64,000 nucleotides of DNA, from NCBI GenBank assembly GCA_034436755.1, contig DAOTVB010000201.1, forward strand, positions 62,001 through 126,000. Direction: 5' to 3'. The notes under the pieces are model-generated. The model searched no databases. It saw only the letters and a program-made list of their open reading frames with translations, and was not told the DNA's origin. Shown here one piece after another: positions 41,280 through 50,881 of the stretch. A program made the position numbers and the translations under genes. Position 1 is the stretch's first letter. Each line of letters begins with the position of its first letter. Source of the DNA: CAKZQX01 sp034436755 (GTDB lineage: Bacteria > Chloroflexota > Chloroflexia > Chloroflexales > Chloroflexaceae).

Positions 41280-42167
41280 CCCCGGCACCACCATCAACGT
41301 AATCGGCAGGGGCACAAAGGCGGGGATGCGCAGATCTTCCTCAGCGCTATCCAGGTAGAGGCCGGTGGAGGAGCCGCCATCGAGGTTGAGCGCCGCGTCG
41401 ATCTCCAGATCGCCGGCGAGCAGCCAGTCGGCCAGACCGCGCAGCGAGAAATCATTGCCGGAACAGGCAATCAGCAGCACGCGCCCGGAGCGATCCAGCG
41501 CCACCACGCTGCGCCGGGCACGCTGCCCATCATCGGCGGTAGTGTAGGTCAGCGTACCGTCCGTGATCAGCATCGGCCAGCTCTGGAGCGCCGCAACCAG
41601 CGGCTCGTTCGGGTCGTAGGGCTGCGCGGCCAGGTAGCGCAGGGAGACATTACCCGCCGCATCCACCGCGAACATGCCCCCGCTCCCCTGGTAACTGCTG
41701 CCGCTGACCAGCCCATCGCTGATGACCAGCGCAGTGCTCTGGTAGTTCTCATCAAAGAAGCCCCCATTGATCGTTGCCAGGGCGTTGGCCTCGGCGTGCC
41801 AGGTTGCCAGGGGGCGCGGCTCGGCGGGCGCATAGCCCACGCGAAACCGCATCAGCGCCGGGTCCACCCGCACAATGCTGACCGGGGCCGGCCGCTCGCC
41901 GTGGGCCAGCCGCAGCCGGCGCAGATCAACCCCAGGACCGGCCGTGATCCAGCCGCTGTCGGCCGGTTGGGCCCCGATTACGTCCGGCGGGGCGGTGGGG
42001 GCAACCGGCGTGATCGGACGGGTCGGCATGAGGGTTGGGACAGGCGCAACCTGCCCGGCGGATGACGCCGGCTCCTGCGCACAGCCGGTCAGCCCCAGGC
42101 ACACGATACAGACCCAGGCCACCGGGACAAGCAGGTTGCGCAACCGCATTATTCCGTACCGCATCAT
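41277..42167 (-). CDS. Phosphodiester glycosidase-family lipoprotein
   Basis: A 296-residue exported protein: signal peptide with lipobox LTGC (Cys29), P/T-rich linker, then a NAGPA-type domain. Its hallmarks are the NGGFFDENYQ loop and ALNLDGGSSTGLYLD near the C-terminus. Members remove sugar phosphodiester caps or act on exopolysaccharide. It starts 3 nt after the flavin reductase stop and is probably cotranscribed with it, although no strong ribosome site is seen at ATG 42167. The final codons border the 7-bp repeat. Confidence 0.85.
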   Translation of the reverse strand: MMRYGIMRLRNLLVPVAWVCIVCLGLTGCAQEPASSAGQVAPVPTLMPTRPITPVAPTAPPDVIGAQPADSGWITAGPGVDLRRLRLAHGERPAPVSIVRVDPALMRFRVGYAPAEPRPLATWHAEANALATINGGFFDENYQSTALVISDGLVSGSSYQGSGGMFAVDAAGNVSLRYLAAQPYDPNEPLVAALQSWPMLITDGTLTYTTADDGQRARRSVVALDRSGRVLLIACSGNDFSLRGLADWLLAGDLEIDAALNLDGGSSTGLYLDSAEEDLRIPAFVPLPITLMVVPG

Positions 42168-42170
42168 ACG

Positions 42171-42641
42171 TTAATCAAGTTGATGATACCCGGAGCGATA
42201 GTAGAGCAGTGGGCGGCCACCACCAGTACGTGCCGCAACAACCTCCCCCACATAGATGGTATGGTCGCCACCGGGAAAAGCGTTGACCACCCGGCACTCG
42301 AGGCTCGCCAGCGTATCCACCAGCAGGGGCAACCCGCGCTCGGAGAGGGTGAAGCTGCCCGGTACAAACCGCTCGACATTGGGCGCGGCAAAGCGCTGCG
42401 ACAGATGCGCCTGCTCCTCGGTCAGCATGTTGACCGCGAACAGCCCCGAAGTCGCAATCGCCGCATGCGTGGTGGACCGCAGGTCAATGCAGATCAACAC
42501 CAGCGTCGGCTCCAGCGAGAGCGAAGTAAACGAACTGACGGTAATCCCCGACAGGTAGCCCTCCGCTGCCGTTGTCACCACGGTGACACCCGACGCGAAG
42601 TGGCTCATCACCTGCCGAAAGAGAGCGGGATCAATACTCAC
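42171..42641 (-). CDS. Flavin reductase-like protein
   Basis: A 156-residue FMN-binding flavin reductase domain. VSIDPALFRQVMSHFASGVTVVTT opens it as in the family, followed by GITVSSFTSLSLEPTLVLICID, HAAIATSGLFAVNML and DHTIYVGEV. The chosen start is GTG 42641, with AAGGT upstream and 7 nt after the thioesterase stop; the longer open frame to 42992 is a shadow of the thioesterase gene. The partner oxygenase, if any, is not adjacent. Confidence 0.87.
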   Translation of the reverse strand: MSIDPALFRQVMSHFASGVTVVTTAAEGYLSGITVSSFTSLSLEPTLVLICIDLRSTTHAAIATSGLFAVNMLTEEQAHLSQRFAAPNVERFVPGSFTLSERGLPLLVDTLASLECRVVNAFPGGDHTIYVGEVVAARTGGGRPLLYYRSGYHQLD

Positions 42642-42648
42642 AAACAGT

Positions 42649-43143
42649 CTACCTTCTAGATCGGCGTTCCAGGATGGCGGCGTGGATCTGCTCACCGACC
42701 GGCCACTCCTCGCGGGCGGCTGCGTCCTCGACCAGCAGTTGGGGCACGGCAATCGGCCGGTTGTCCGGGCCAATCGAGACCATGCTAAAGTAGCCGGTGG
42801 TGCAGAGCCGGCGCTCTCCCCGGAACGGATGCTCACCATAGACATGCACGCGGACGACCAGCGATGTCCGTCCGACATAGATGACGCGGGCCATGGCCTC
42901 AACGATTTCGCCCTGATGCACTGGCGCGCGAAAGTCCAGATGCTCGGTTGAGGCGGTGACAACGGGCTGGCGGCAGAAGCGCCAGGCAGCAATCGCGGCG
43001 GCCTTGTCCATCAGGGCCAGCGCATTACCGCCAAACATCGTACCAAAGGTATTGGTCTGGTTCGGCAACACAATATCAGCAACGCGCACTTCGGGCGCGA
43101 TCAGAGCGCGCTCTTCAACTCGATCTTCAACAAGATGGTCCAC
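42649..43143 (-). CDS. Acyl-CoA thioesterase, hotdog fold
   Basis: A 164-residue YciA/BACH-type acyl-CoA hydrolase. VRVADIVLPNQTNTFGTMFGGNALALMDKAA carries the family Asn and Asp region, and DFRAPVHQGEIVEAMARV the second strand block. The GTG at 43143 is preferred because AGGAG lies nine bases upstream; the ORF to 43368 runs back into a family B repeat. It is the first gene of a three-gene set with the flavin reductase and the glycosidase. Confidence 0.88.
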   Translation of the reverse strand: MDHLVEDRVEERALIAPEVRVADIVLPNQTNTFGTMFGGNALALMDKAAAIAAWRFCRQPVVTASTEHLDFRAPVHQGEIVEAMARVIYVGRTSLVVRVHVYGEHPFRGERRLCTTGYFSMVSIGPDNRPIAVPQLLVEDAAAREEWPVGEQIHAAILERRSRR

Positions 43144-43162
43144 GGATCTCTTCTCCTCTCGG

Positions 43163-43392
43163 TGACATAAGTTACGCGGTTCCCCGCGAACGGAGCTTTT
43201 CGCCTCCGGCAGGAAAACATTTGCATCCTGTGCAAATGTTTTGTGAAAAAGATCGAGAATCTTCCACCCTGCCGGAGGCGATATCTCCCACCAAACGCGG
43301 GATGCCTGATACCTATCAGCACTGGCCGTTTCGCGGTTTTCGCTCATTTCGTGGTGTTCGTGGTCCAAACTGCCACCGCGTAACTTGTGTCA
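43163..43392. repeat. Family B element 5
   Basis: Ends TGACATAAGTTACGCGGT and ACCGCGTAACTTGTGTCA pair at 17 of 18 positions. The central hairpin is AAAACATTTGCA-TCCTG-TGCAAATGTTTT (43214-43242). It lies directly upstream of the thioesterase and its left part touches that gene's ribosome site. Confidence 0.87.
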
Positions 43393-43452
43393 GGTAAAAA
43401 ACATAACACCTGCATTGTAGTCTCTTTAGCACGGGGATGCAACGTACGCCTA

Positions 43453-44727
43453 TCACCGCGCCACCAGGCGATACACTCCGCCGTTCCGGTCGGTCACGTA
43501 GAGTTCACCGGCGGCATCCGTGCCAAATGAGGTAATGCCGAGATTCGTATCCCGCACCTGGGCATTCTGCCACTCGCCGTTGCTATGTCGGAGCGCCCAG
43601 ATCCGTCCGCTGCAGTAGTCGCCATAAAAATAGATCCCATCAAGCTGCGGAAAATCCGTGCCCCGGTAGACATACCCGCCAGTGATGGAGCAGCCCATAT
43701 CGCGGGAGTAGACCACTATCGGCAACACCAGGCCGCTCGGGTCGCAGTCATCCGGCTCGAAGCAGGCGGCCCCCTCCATAACATCCCAGCCATAGTTGTT
43801 CCCGCCCAGGTTGGCTGCCGGCTGGTAGTGGATCTCCTCAAAGCGGTTCTGCCCGACATCGGCAATGTAGAGATCATCGTTGGCCGGGTCGAACGCAAAG
43901 CGCCAGGGATTGCGCAGTCCCCAGGACCAGATCTCCGGGCGCGCATCCGGCTCGTCGATCAGCGGATTGTCCGGCGGAATGGCGTAGGGCTGCTCACTCA
44001 GCACGTCAATGCGCAGCAGCTTGCCCAGCAGCACATTCGTATTCTGCGCATTACCCCAGGGATCACCTGCCTGCCCCCCGTCGCCCATCCCGATGTAGAG
44101 ATAGTCATCCGGACCAAACACAACCAGGCCGCCGTTGTGATTACCCGCCGGCTGGTCAATGGTCAGGACCGTCGCGGCACTCGCCGGGTCGGCCGCATCC
44201 GGGTCATCGGAGACCTGGTAGCGCGCAACGACCGTATCGCCGTCGTTGTCGGTGTAGTTGATGAAAAACTGCCCGTCCTGACTGTAATTCGGGGAGAAGG
44301 CCACGCTGAGTAGCCCCTGCTCGCTCGCAGTTGAGCCGACGATATCGACAATATCCAGGAAGGGTTGTTCCAGGCGCTGCCCATCGCGCAGGATAAAAAT
44401 ACGGCCCGGCTGCTCAACAATAAACAACCGTCCGCTACCATCCCCGGCACTGATGGCGTAGAGCGGCTGCTCAAAGCCATCGGCGACCAGTTCCAGATCA
44501 ATCGTCAGACTCTCCAGATCGGGGGTGTCGGCAATGGTGGCGGGCGGATCGGTTGGAGCGGGCGGAACGGTGCCGGCCGGCATAGTTTCGGCAGACGTAG
44601 CAGCCCCGGTCGTCGTTGTGGGCGCAACGATAACCGGACCATCTGCTTCGGAAGAGGTTATGACCGTATTTGCACCGCAGGCTGCCAGCAGCAGGCAACC
44701 GCAGAGGAGCATAAAAAGGGTACGCAT
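43453..44727 (-). CDS. PQQ-type glucose/sorbosone dehydrogenase-like lipoprotein
   Basis: A 424-residue exported six-bladed propeller of the GSDH/Yli family. Signal peptide with lipobox LAAC, then VADGFEQPLYAISAGDGSGRLFIVEQPG, LLSVAFSPNY, GNHNGGLVVFGPDDYLYIGMGDGG (the catalytic His lies in NHNGG), LRNPWRFAFDP, DVGQNRFEEI and ITGGYVYRG. Family members oxidise sugars with PQQ or have unknown substrates. A family B copy directly precedes the gene. Confidence 0.9.
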   Translation of the reverse strand: MRTLFMLLCGCLLLAACGANTVITSSEADGPVIVAPTTTTGAATSAETMPAGTVPPAPTDPPATIADTPDLESLTIDLELVADGFEQPLYAISAGDGSGRLFIVEQPGRIFILRDGQRLEQPFLDIVDIVGSTASEQGLLSVAFSPNYSQDGQFFINYTDNDGDTVVARYQVSDDPDAADPASAATVLTIDQPAGNHNGGLVVFGPDDYLYIGMGDGGQAGDPWGNAQNTNVLLGKLLRIDVLSEQPYAIPPDNPLIDEPDARPEIWSWGLRNPWRFAFDPANDDLYIADVGQNRFEEIHYQPAANLGGNNYGWDVMEGAACFEPDDCDPSGLVLPIVVYSRDMGCSITGGYVYRGTDFPQLDGIYFYGDYCSGRIWALRHSNGEWQNAQVRDTNLGITSFGTDAAGELYVTDRNGGVYRLVAR

Positions 44728-44740
44728 AGATTTCCTTTTC

Positions 44741-44893
44741 GATACGAGTTATGCAGTGCAACCTTATTTCGGTCGGTTGAACGACCCAAAAACCGGCTTC
44801 GCCTACGGCAGCATGGTACTTTCTGATCTTGTTTCTTCCGCCCTGCCGGAGGCGACATTCCCTGCCGGGCCAACTACTGCATAACTCGTGTTT
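44741..44893. repeat. Family B element 6, no long hairpin
   Basis: Ends GATACGAGTTATGCAGT and ACTGCATAACTCGTGTT. Both ends differ from the usual TTACGCGGT by matching changes (TTATGCAGT), so pairing is kept. The central hairpin is lost. Confidence 0.8.
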
Positions 44894-44928
44894 TTGACAG
44901 GATTCTTCATTCTGTTCGACAGAATAGT

Positions 44929-45019
44929 AAGAACAAACAATGGACACAGAACAAACCGGTTGTCCGATAACGGTGCGCCCGGCAGACTCTGTTCCAGGGT
45001 TCTTTGTTCTCTGTTCTCG
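44929..45019. repeat. Family E fold-back repeat 2
   Basis: Matches 24916-25007: ACAGAACAAACCGGTTGTCC core with opposing GAACAAACA and TTCTTTGTTCTCTGTTC arms. Confidence 0.7.
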
Positions 45020-45159
45020 ATTGCTGTAGTAGCATACCATGGCTCAATAGTTGGGAAGTGGGGAAGCGGATGAGGATCAGGTGAAAAGGGTGGTACCAGT
45101 GGCGAGCATGCGGCAGCCATACTGCCGCACTCTATCTGCTGAACCGGCCATCACTCACA

Positions 45160-48066
45160 CTACTCGCTGATCTCCGGCAACTGCAAGAAAATGGCTACAA
45201 TGTCGGGGTCAAACAGGATGCCCGCCTGCTCGCGTAGGTAGGCGCGGGCCATCGCCCGCGACCAGGCGGCCCGGTAAGGGCGGTCGGAACAGAGCGCGTC
45301 CCACACATCAACCACTGCGAAGATGCGCGCCGCCAGTGGAGTCGCGCTTGCCTTCAGGCCATACGGATAGCCGCTGCCGTCCCAGCGCTCATGATGGTAG
45401 TAGGGGATATCCAGCGCGGGTGCGAGAAACGCAATCGGCGCGAGTAACTCGTAGGCATAGACCGGATGCTGCCGCATCAACTCCCACTCCGCGGCGGTGA
45501 GCGGGCCGGGCTTGAGCAGCACCGTATCGGGAACGCCCATCTTGCCAATATCGTGCAACAGCGCGCCCCGCCGAATATGGTCGTGGTCGGCCGGGTCAAT
45601 GCCCAGTGCATCTACCAGGCGCACGGTCAGCGCGGTGACACGCCGGCTGTGCCCTTCCGTCTCCTGATCGCGCAGTTCCAGCGCACGCGACCAGCCGGCC
45701 AGGGTGGCATCATACGCCTGCACCAGATCGGTATACAACTGCGCATTCGTAATTGCCACCGCTGCCTGGTCAGCCAACCCCTGCAGCAGCGTCAATTCTT
45801 CTGCGGTAAATGTGCGCTCGCGGCCACGGGTTGCGATATTGAGTGCGCCCACCAGCGCCTGCCCGTGCCACATCGGAATAATTACCAGTGTGCGTAGATC
45901 CAGGCGCTGATGTATGGGTTCATTGATACGCTGTGGATATTCCCGCACATCGGGGATAACGACAATCGGCCCATACCGCTCGATAAGATGATCCAGGGTG
46001 GGGCGCGGTGTCGGAATGAATTGGCCGGCAATGCCCGGCGGTATACCCGCAGCGGCAACAAACGACAGGTGATTGGGGGCCGGATCATAGAGCTGGATGA
46101 CCGCTATCGGTACCTGCAGAACATTGGCACTCTCCTGACAGATCGTCGTCAGGACGGTATCCAGGTCGAGGTGACTGTTGACGCGAGAGGCGACCCGCAC
46201 CAGCGCCTGAGAATGCTGATGCGACGGACTGGGCCGGCGGGTGGGAGTGACAGTCTCAACCAGCGTCAGGCCGGCTTCCCAGTTCACGACCAGATTTTTG
46301 CCCCGCTGCTTGGCCGCCCGCAACGCCTGGTCGGCACACTCGATCAGGGTCGCCAGTTCGGTCGGTTGTGCGGGTGGGCAGGCAGCCACGCCGAAGCTGG
46401 CAGTAATCGACAATGATCTGCCGCTGGTCGGGATTTCCGTCTGCGCTAGAGTGGTGCGCAAACGCTCTGCCGCCTGCCATGCGCCATCCAGTCCGGTGTT
46501 CGGCAGCAGGATCACCATCTCTTCCCCGCCGTAGCGCCCCACAATATCCGTTGTGCGTAGCAGGGTAATACAACGCTGTGCCACATTCCGCAACACCTGG
46601 TCGCCGACTGCGTGACCATAGGCGTCGTTGATGCGTTTAAAATGGTCAATATCCAGCATAATAATTGCCAGATCCTGGTTGTAGCGGCGCGTGCGCTCAA
46701 ACTCGTGCTGTGCCACCTTGAAGAAGTAGCGCCGATTATGCAGCCCGGTGAGCGGATCAATGGTTGTCAACTGTTGCACTTCGGTGAATAACCGGGCATT
46801 TTGAATAGCAATTGTGGCCTGCTGCGCAAAGAGTTGCAGGAGCTCGATATCCGTGGGAGTAAATGTGCGACCGATATCGGCTGTACCAATCGAAATAGCG
46901 CCCACTAACTGATTGCCTGTGCTCAACGGTACGGCGACAACGGCCTGCGGTGGCATGTTCGCGTACAGCGATAACGCATCGGACCACTCCTGATAGTTCG
47001 CCAACACCAGCGGTTGCTGCGTGGCGGCGGCATGGCCCATCACGCCCTCGCCGATGCGCAGGCGGGTGCCGGTATAATCACGATCCATGCGATAGCTGAC
47101 CTGAACCCGCAGCAGTTGTTGGTCGGGATCAAACAGCGCCAGTTCGCCGTTGGTGGCGTCCAGCAGATCAACGGCGCGGGCAACAATGGAGTGGAGCAGG
47201 GTCTCCAGATCTAGTTCCCGCGAAAGCTCGTTCATCGTTGCCCGCAGTGCGTCCAGTTCGCGTACCCGCTGATGCAGCGCAACTTCAGCCTGCTTGCGTT
47301 CGGTGATGTCAAGGGCAATCCCGCCCGTGGCAAAAATTGTACCGGAGGAGTCAGGAATGGGGAATTTGGTAATCAGGTAAGTCCGGGCACCGTCATCGGG
47401 CGTGTTGCTCTCCTCAACACTCAGCACCTCGCCGGTCGCCAGGATATGCTGATCTTCGGCATGCCAGGCGGCCACCAGTTCGGGCGGAAAAATCTCCTGG
47501 GTCAAGCGGCCAACCATATCCACAACGGCGAGATTGAAGAGGTTGGCCAGCAACTGGTTCACCAGCAGGATGCGCCCCTCCAGACTCTTCACAAAGATCG
47601 CCGCCGGTACATGGTCAATGATACTCTGGAGCAGCGCCTGACTCTCGTGCATCGCGCCGGCAGACTGCTTCTGTGCGGTAATCTCGGTCTGTCTGAGCAG
47701 GGCATAGACTTCACCCGCTACCGTCAGGCGCGTCACCTGCCCGCTGAACCAGTGCTCATCATCCTGATTGCCGCAGGAATACTCCAGCGAAAAACAATCC
47801 TGCTCATTATTGAGAACCGCCCGAACGCCGGCGGTGAAATCGGGTGTATCAGATACTGCGCGCCCGGCAAAGGTTGCATTGGCATAGCTGATGGCCCCCT
47901 GCTGATCGAGAACCGCAATACCATCCCGGCTCTGCTCAACCAGGGCTTTGAAGAAGTGACACTCGGCGGTCTGCGCCTGGAGTTGACGTTCAAGGACGGC
48001 AATCCGCTGCTGTAGATCAGCATATTCAGCCTCGGAGAGGGTATGCGAAAAGGACTCATTGCTCAT
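45160..48066 (-). CDS. PAS-GAF-GGDEF-GAF-HD-GYP c-di-GMP protein
   Basis: A 968-residue protein combining synthesis and breakdown domains for cyclic di-GMP. Order: coiled coil, two PAS (about 35-260), GAF (about 275-430), GGDEF (about 440-600) with RYGGEEMVILLP and an RTTD inhibitory-site motif five residues before it, a second GAF (about 625-765), and HD-GYP (about 775-965) with LLHDIGKMGVPD and YYHHERWDGSGYPYGL. Both catalytic domains look intact, although the fifth residue of the GGEEF motif is Met. The start MSNESFSH follows GGAGA. No membrane helix. Confidence 0.92.
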   Translation of the reverse strand: MSNESFSHTLSEAEYADLQQRIAVLERQLQAQTAECHFFKALVEQSRDGIAVLDQQGAISYANATFAGRAVSDTPDFTAGVRAVLNNEQDCFSLEYSCGNQDDEHWFSGQVTRLTVAGEVYALLRQTEITAQKQSAGAMHESQALLQSIIDHVPAAIFVKSLEGRILLVNQLLANLFNLAVVDMVGRLTQEIFPPELVAAWHAEDQHILATGEVLSVEESNTPDDGARTYLITKFPIPDSSGTIFATGGIALDITERKQAEVALHQRVRELDALRATMNELSRELDLETLLHSIVARAVDLLDATNGELALFDPDQQLLRVQVSYRMDRDYTGTRLRIGEGVMGHAAATQQPLVLANYQEWSDALSLYANMPPQAVVAVPLSTGNQLVGAISIGTADIGRTFTPTDIELLQLFAQQATIAIQNARLFTEVQQLTTIDPLTGLHNRRYFFKVAQHEFERTRRYNQDLAIIMLDIDHFKRINDAYGHAVGDQVLRNVAQRCITLLRTTDIVGRYGGEEMVILLPNTGLDGAWQAAERLRTTLAQTEIPTSGRSLSITASFGVAACPPAQPTELATLIECADQALRAAKQRGKNLVVNWEAGLTLVETVTPTRRPSPSHQHSQALVRVASRVNSHLDLDTVLTTICQESANVLQVPIAVIQLYDPAPNHLSFVAAAGIPPGIAGQFIPTPRPTLDHLIERYGPIVVIPDVREYPQRINEPIHQRLDLRTLVIIPMWHGQALVGALNIATRGRERTFTAEELTLLQGLADQAAVAITNAQLYTDLVQAYDATLAGWSRALELRDQETEGHSRRVTALTVRLVDALGIDPADHDHIRRGALLHDIGKMGVPDTVLLKPGPLTAAEWELMRQHPVYAYELLAPIAFLAPALDIPYYHHERWDGSGYPYGLKASATPLAARIFAVVDVWDALCSDRPYRAAWSRAMARAYLREQAGILFDPDIVAIFLQLPEISE

Positions 48067-48370
48067 CACGGTTCTCCATCTGAGTCGCACCGGGCATTGC
48101 CCCGATCAGCCTGCGATTGTATGGTCGGTTGTTCTCCTCACCATAGCAGGAGCATCTGTTTTTGGCAGCAGGAGCCGGCCCGACCTGGTCATCAACGCTC
48201 CCAACCATAATAACAGGTTGATCTTACCGGGTACGATCCGAATATTGCTGGAAAATAGATGAACGTTGAAAAATACAGTCCCGATTTGGAATACAACCCG
48301 AATGCCTCGGTCGGTAGCCATGCTACCGCCCAAGGCACGCCGAAGCAGTCGTAGGTCACGGGAGAGGAAG
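48067..48370. other. Intergenic, nothing recognised
   Basis: No gene or known repeat. A short inverted sequence, GGTAGCCATGCTACC, is at about 48311. Confidence 0.4.
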
Positions 48371-49588
48371 CTAAAAGATCGAAGTACGCTCCCGCAGCTT
48401 CGCATCCAGCGTTTCCTGAATGCGACTGCGTACCTGTTCCGCCAGCATAAAGACGATCAATGGATCATCGGCGGCATCAGGTCCATACTCCTGGGTTGAG
48501 ATGGGCGGGCCAAAGCTGATATTCCAGCGGGTTGGCAGGGGAAGCGCCCCCAGCGGTCCCAGCCAGGGGAAGAACGGTGTTATCGGGAAGTAGGGCATTC
48601 TCAGCATCTGCGCAATCGGCTTCGCATTGGCGATCAGCGGGTAGATCTCCTCCGCACCGATAATGGTTACGGGCACCAGCGGCGCGCCGGTACGTAGCGC
48701 GGCCTGCACAAACCCGCCCCGGCCAAACCGCGCCAGCCGATAGCGCTGCTGGAAGAGTTTGCCGATACCCTTGACGCCCTCCGGGAAAACACAGACCAGT
48801 TCATCATTCTCCAGCAGGTTGATCGCATTTTCGGGACTGCCCGACACCTGCCCCAGGTCGGCCAGCAGCGGTGCAACAAACGGCAGCGTACTGAACCAGT
48901 GCAAAAAGAGGTTGCGCACAATCCGTGCCGATGGATGCTCCTCGTAGACGGCGGTGGCAAGCATAGCACCGTCCCAGGGCAGCACGCCGCTATGGTTGGC
49001 AACCAGCAGCACGCGGCCTGATGCGGGCACATGCGTGATACCCTCGGTCGTGGTACGCCACCAGGTACGATACATAAAGCTAAGAAATGGCCGGACGATG
49101 TCGATAATCTCCAGATCCATGCCATAGGGATCGATTGCGTAATCGCCCTGCAAGCGCCGCTGAATAAACGCGGACTGCTCCTTGATCTGGTAGCCAATGA
49201 GCATGCCGATGCCGCGCCAGAAATCCGGGGAGAGATAATCTTCCAGATCAATATCAAACTTGCGCAGCAGATCCAGGGCAAAACGCACCTGCGGCGGGGC
49301 CATGCGCTCCAGGTTCTCGGCGATTAACTTGAGAATATCGGCAACAAACGCATCAACCTGCGCCGTATCAGCTTCCGCCTGCTGCGCCCGGTTGCGCACC
49401 TTGATCTCAATCGCGTGAACCTCGGCGGCAAGCTCGTTCACCATGACGGAGGGTTGTTCTGCCGGGGAGACCGGCGCGGTATGGTCCGTGGAAGCGGGCT
49501 GACCTGCCATCCCCGGCAAGCCGGGTTCCGCTGGCAACGTGGCAGCATCGGTGTATTCGTTCGCGCGTGGTGTTGATTGCTCGTTCAC
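48371..49588 (-). CDS. 1-acylglycerol-3-phosphate acyltransferase-like (PlsC)
   Basis: A 405-residue phospholipid acyltransferase family protein. The acyltransferase core is in the second half: VANHSGVLPWDG (block I, with the His and Asp), RNLFLHWF, VFPEGVKG (block III) and APLVPVTIIGAEE. The first 150 residues are a variable, partly helical extension (IEIKVRNRAQQAEADTAQVDAFV) not found in minimal PlsC. It overlaps the upstream epimerase gene by 4 bp (ATGA), pointing to joint work on lipids or surface glycans. Confidence 0.88.
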   Translation of the reverse strand: MNEQSTPRANEYTDAATLPAEPGLPGMAGQPASTDHTAPVSPAEQPSVMVNELAAEVHAIEIKVRNRAQQAEADTAQVDAFVADILKLIAENLERMAPPQVRFALDLLRKFDIDLEDYLSPDFWRGIGMLIGYQIKEQSAFIQRRLQGDYAIDPYGMDLEIIDIVRPFLSFMYRTWWRTTTEGITHVPASGRVLLVANHSGVLPWDGAMLATAVYEEHPSARIVRNLFLHWFSTLPFVAPLLADLGQVSGSPENAINLLENDELVCVFPEGVKGIGKLFQQRYRLARFGRGGFVQAALRTGAPLVPVTIIGAEEIYPLIANAKPIAQMLRMPYFPITPFFPWLGPLGALPLPTRWNISFGPPISTQEYGPDAADDPLIVFMLAEQVRSRIQETLDAKLRERTSIF

Positions 49589-50589
49589 GATTGGCTCCTC
49601 CGCGACAGAAAGGTTTGCAGGGCTACTTCGGTCTGCTCCCGTGCGGCGTAAACATTACGCCCCTCGCCCAGTTCCCGCAACACGGCGGCCGCATCGTGGT
49701 CGGGGCGCCATCCCAGTTCGGCCTGGGCCCGCCGTGTATCGGCAACGCAGGCATAGCGCAGAAAGTCACGCTCAAAGGGCCAGCCGCGCGTCAGGTCATG
49801 GCTTAATCCCAGTGCGACGGCAGCATCGGTGAATGGCTCCAGGCAGAGCAGCGGTTGGTGTCCGGCGAGGCGCACGGTCTGCACCAGCTTGACCGGCGGG
49901 TCGGCCGCCAGGTTAAAGCAGCCGGTTGATTGACCGGTGGCGGCCAGGGCCAGCGCCACAGCCGCGTCATCCAGATGCAGCACCTGAATACGCGGGTCAA
50001 AGCCGAGCAGCGTCGGCGGATTGGACTGCGTCAGGTAGTAGGTCAGCGGGGACCAGACGCCGCCACCGAGCAAGCCGGCACAACGCAGCACGACGATCTG
50101 CAATTCGGGGTGGGTACGGGCAAAGTCGGCGGCGAAGGCCTCAACCTCAAAATAATCACGGAGCAAGTTGGAGTGGCGCGGACGCACAGTCGGCTGCTGT
50201 TCCGGGATAAAAACCGGGTTGGTTGGCACTGCGCCATAGATCTGGGTGCTGCTGCGGAGCAACACCCGCTGCACACCGGCATGCGCGCATGCCCCCAGCA
50301 GTTCCATACTGCCCAGCACATTTTGCTGCACCGCAACTTCGCGATTGGGGGCAGGTTCTTCTTCTCCCAGAAAAGCCAGGTGAATCACGCAATCGACCTG
50401 TGCGGCGCGCAGCAGTTCAACCAGTTGCTGCTCGTCCGGCGCGGCTGTGAGCACCTCGGTGCGGCCTACGGGGGCAATGGGCATGCGCCGATCCAGCCCC
50501 ACCAGTTGCAGGGAGTCATCCGCACTCAAGATCTGGGCGACCCGCGCCCCCAGCAGACTGCCGATACCGTTGATCAAAATCGTTGTCAT
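49585..50589 (-). CDS. NAD-dependent epimerase/dehydratase (extended SDR)
   Basis: A 334-residue extended short-chain dehydrogenase. The nucleotide site is altered to INGIGSLLGARV (usually GxxGxxG), followed by VDCVIHLAFLG, VQRVLLRSSTQIYG and a C-terminal domain with VLHLDDAAVAL. The active-site Tyr of YxxxK is replaced: the corresponding segment reads LLRDYFEVEAFA. Start 50589 (MTTILING) is preferred over ATG 50601. It is coupled to the PlsC-like gene. A divergent or regulatory NAD-binding role is possible. Confidence 0.82.
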   Translation of the reverse strand: MTTILINGIGSLLGARVAQILSADDSLQLVGLDRRMPIAPVGRTEVLTAAPDEQQLVELLRAAQVDCVIHLAFLGEEEPAPNREVAVQQNVLGSMELLGACAHAGVQRVLLRSSTQIYGAVPTNPVFIPEQQPTVRPRHSNLLRDYFEVEAFAADFARTHPELQIVVLRCAGLLGGGVWSPLTYYLTQSNPPTLLGFDPRIQVLHLDDAAVALALAATGQSTGCFNLAADPPVKLVQTVRLAGHQPLLCLEPFTDAAVALGLSHDLTRGWPFERDFLRYACVADTRRAQAELGWRPDHDAAAVLRELGEGRNVYAAREQTEVALQTFLSRRSQS

Positions 50590-50654
50590 AGTGTTGTCCA
50601 TCCTGGAAGGCACGGCGGCCGGTCCCTACCGCCGACATTGAATTGGTATCAGAT

Positions 50655-50870
50655 ACACGACTTACGCGGTGGACGATTAACCTGATCGTTTCACCCGATG
50701 AAACACAAACCGCCTGCGGCAGCATGGTACGTTTTTTCTTTTTCACAAAAATGTTGCACGAAGTGCAACATTTTTGTGAAAAAGAATGGAATCTTCCGCC
50801 CTGCCGGAGGCGCATCGGGCCGTTTGTCCAGGCAGACGCCTGGTTTAGAACCGACCGCGTAAGTCCTGTC
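50655..50870. repeat. Family B element 7
   Basis: Ends ACACGACTTACGCGGT and ACCGCGTAAGTCCTGTC. Perfect 21-bp hairpin arms (50739-50759 and 50763-50783) with a GAA loop. TCAGATA stands at both outer edges (about 50649 and 50869), a possible target-site duplication. Confidence 0.9.
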
Positions 50871-50881
50871 AGATAGGCCAA

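Noticed and set aside
42649..42992. N-terminal extension of the flavin reductase
   Set aside because: It lies wholly inside the thioesterase gene and has no homology; the GTG at 42641 fits better.
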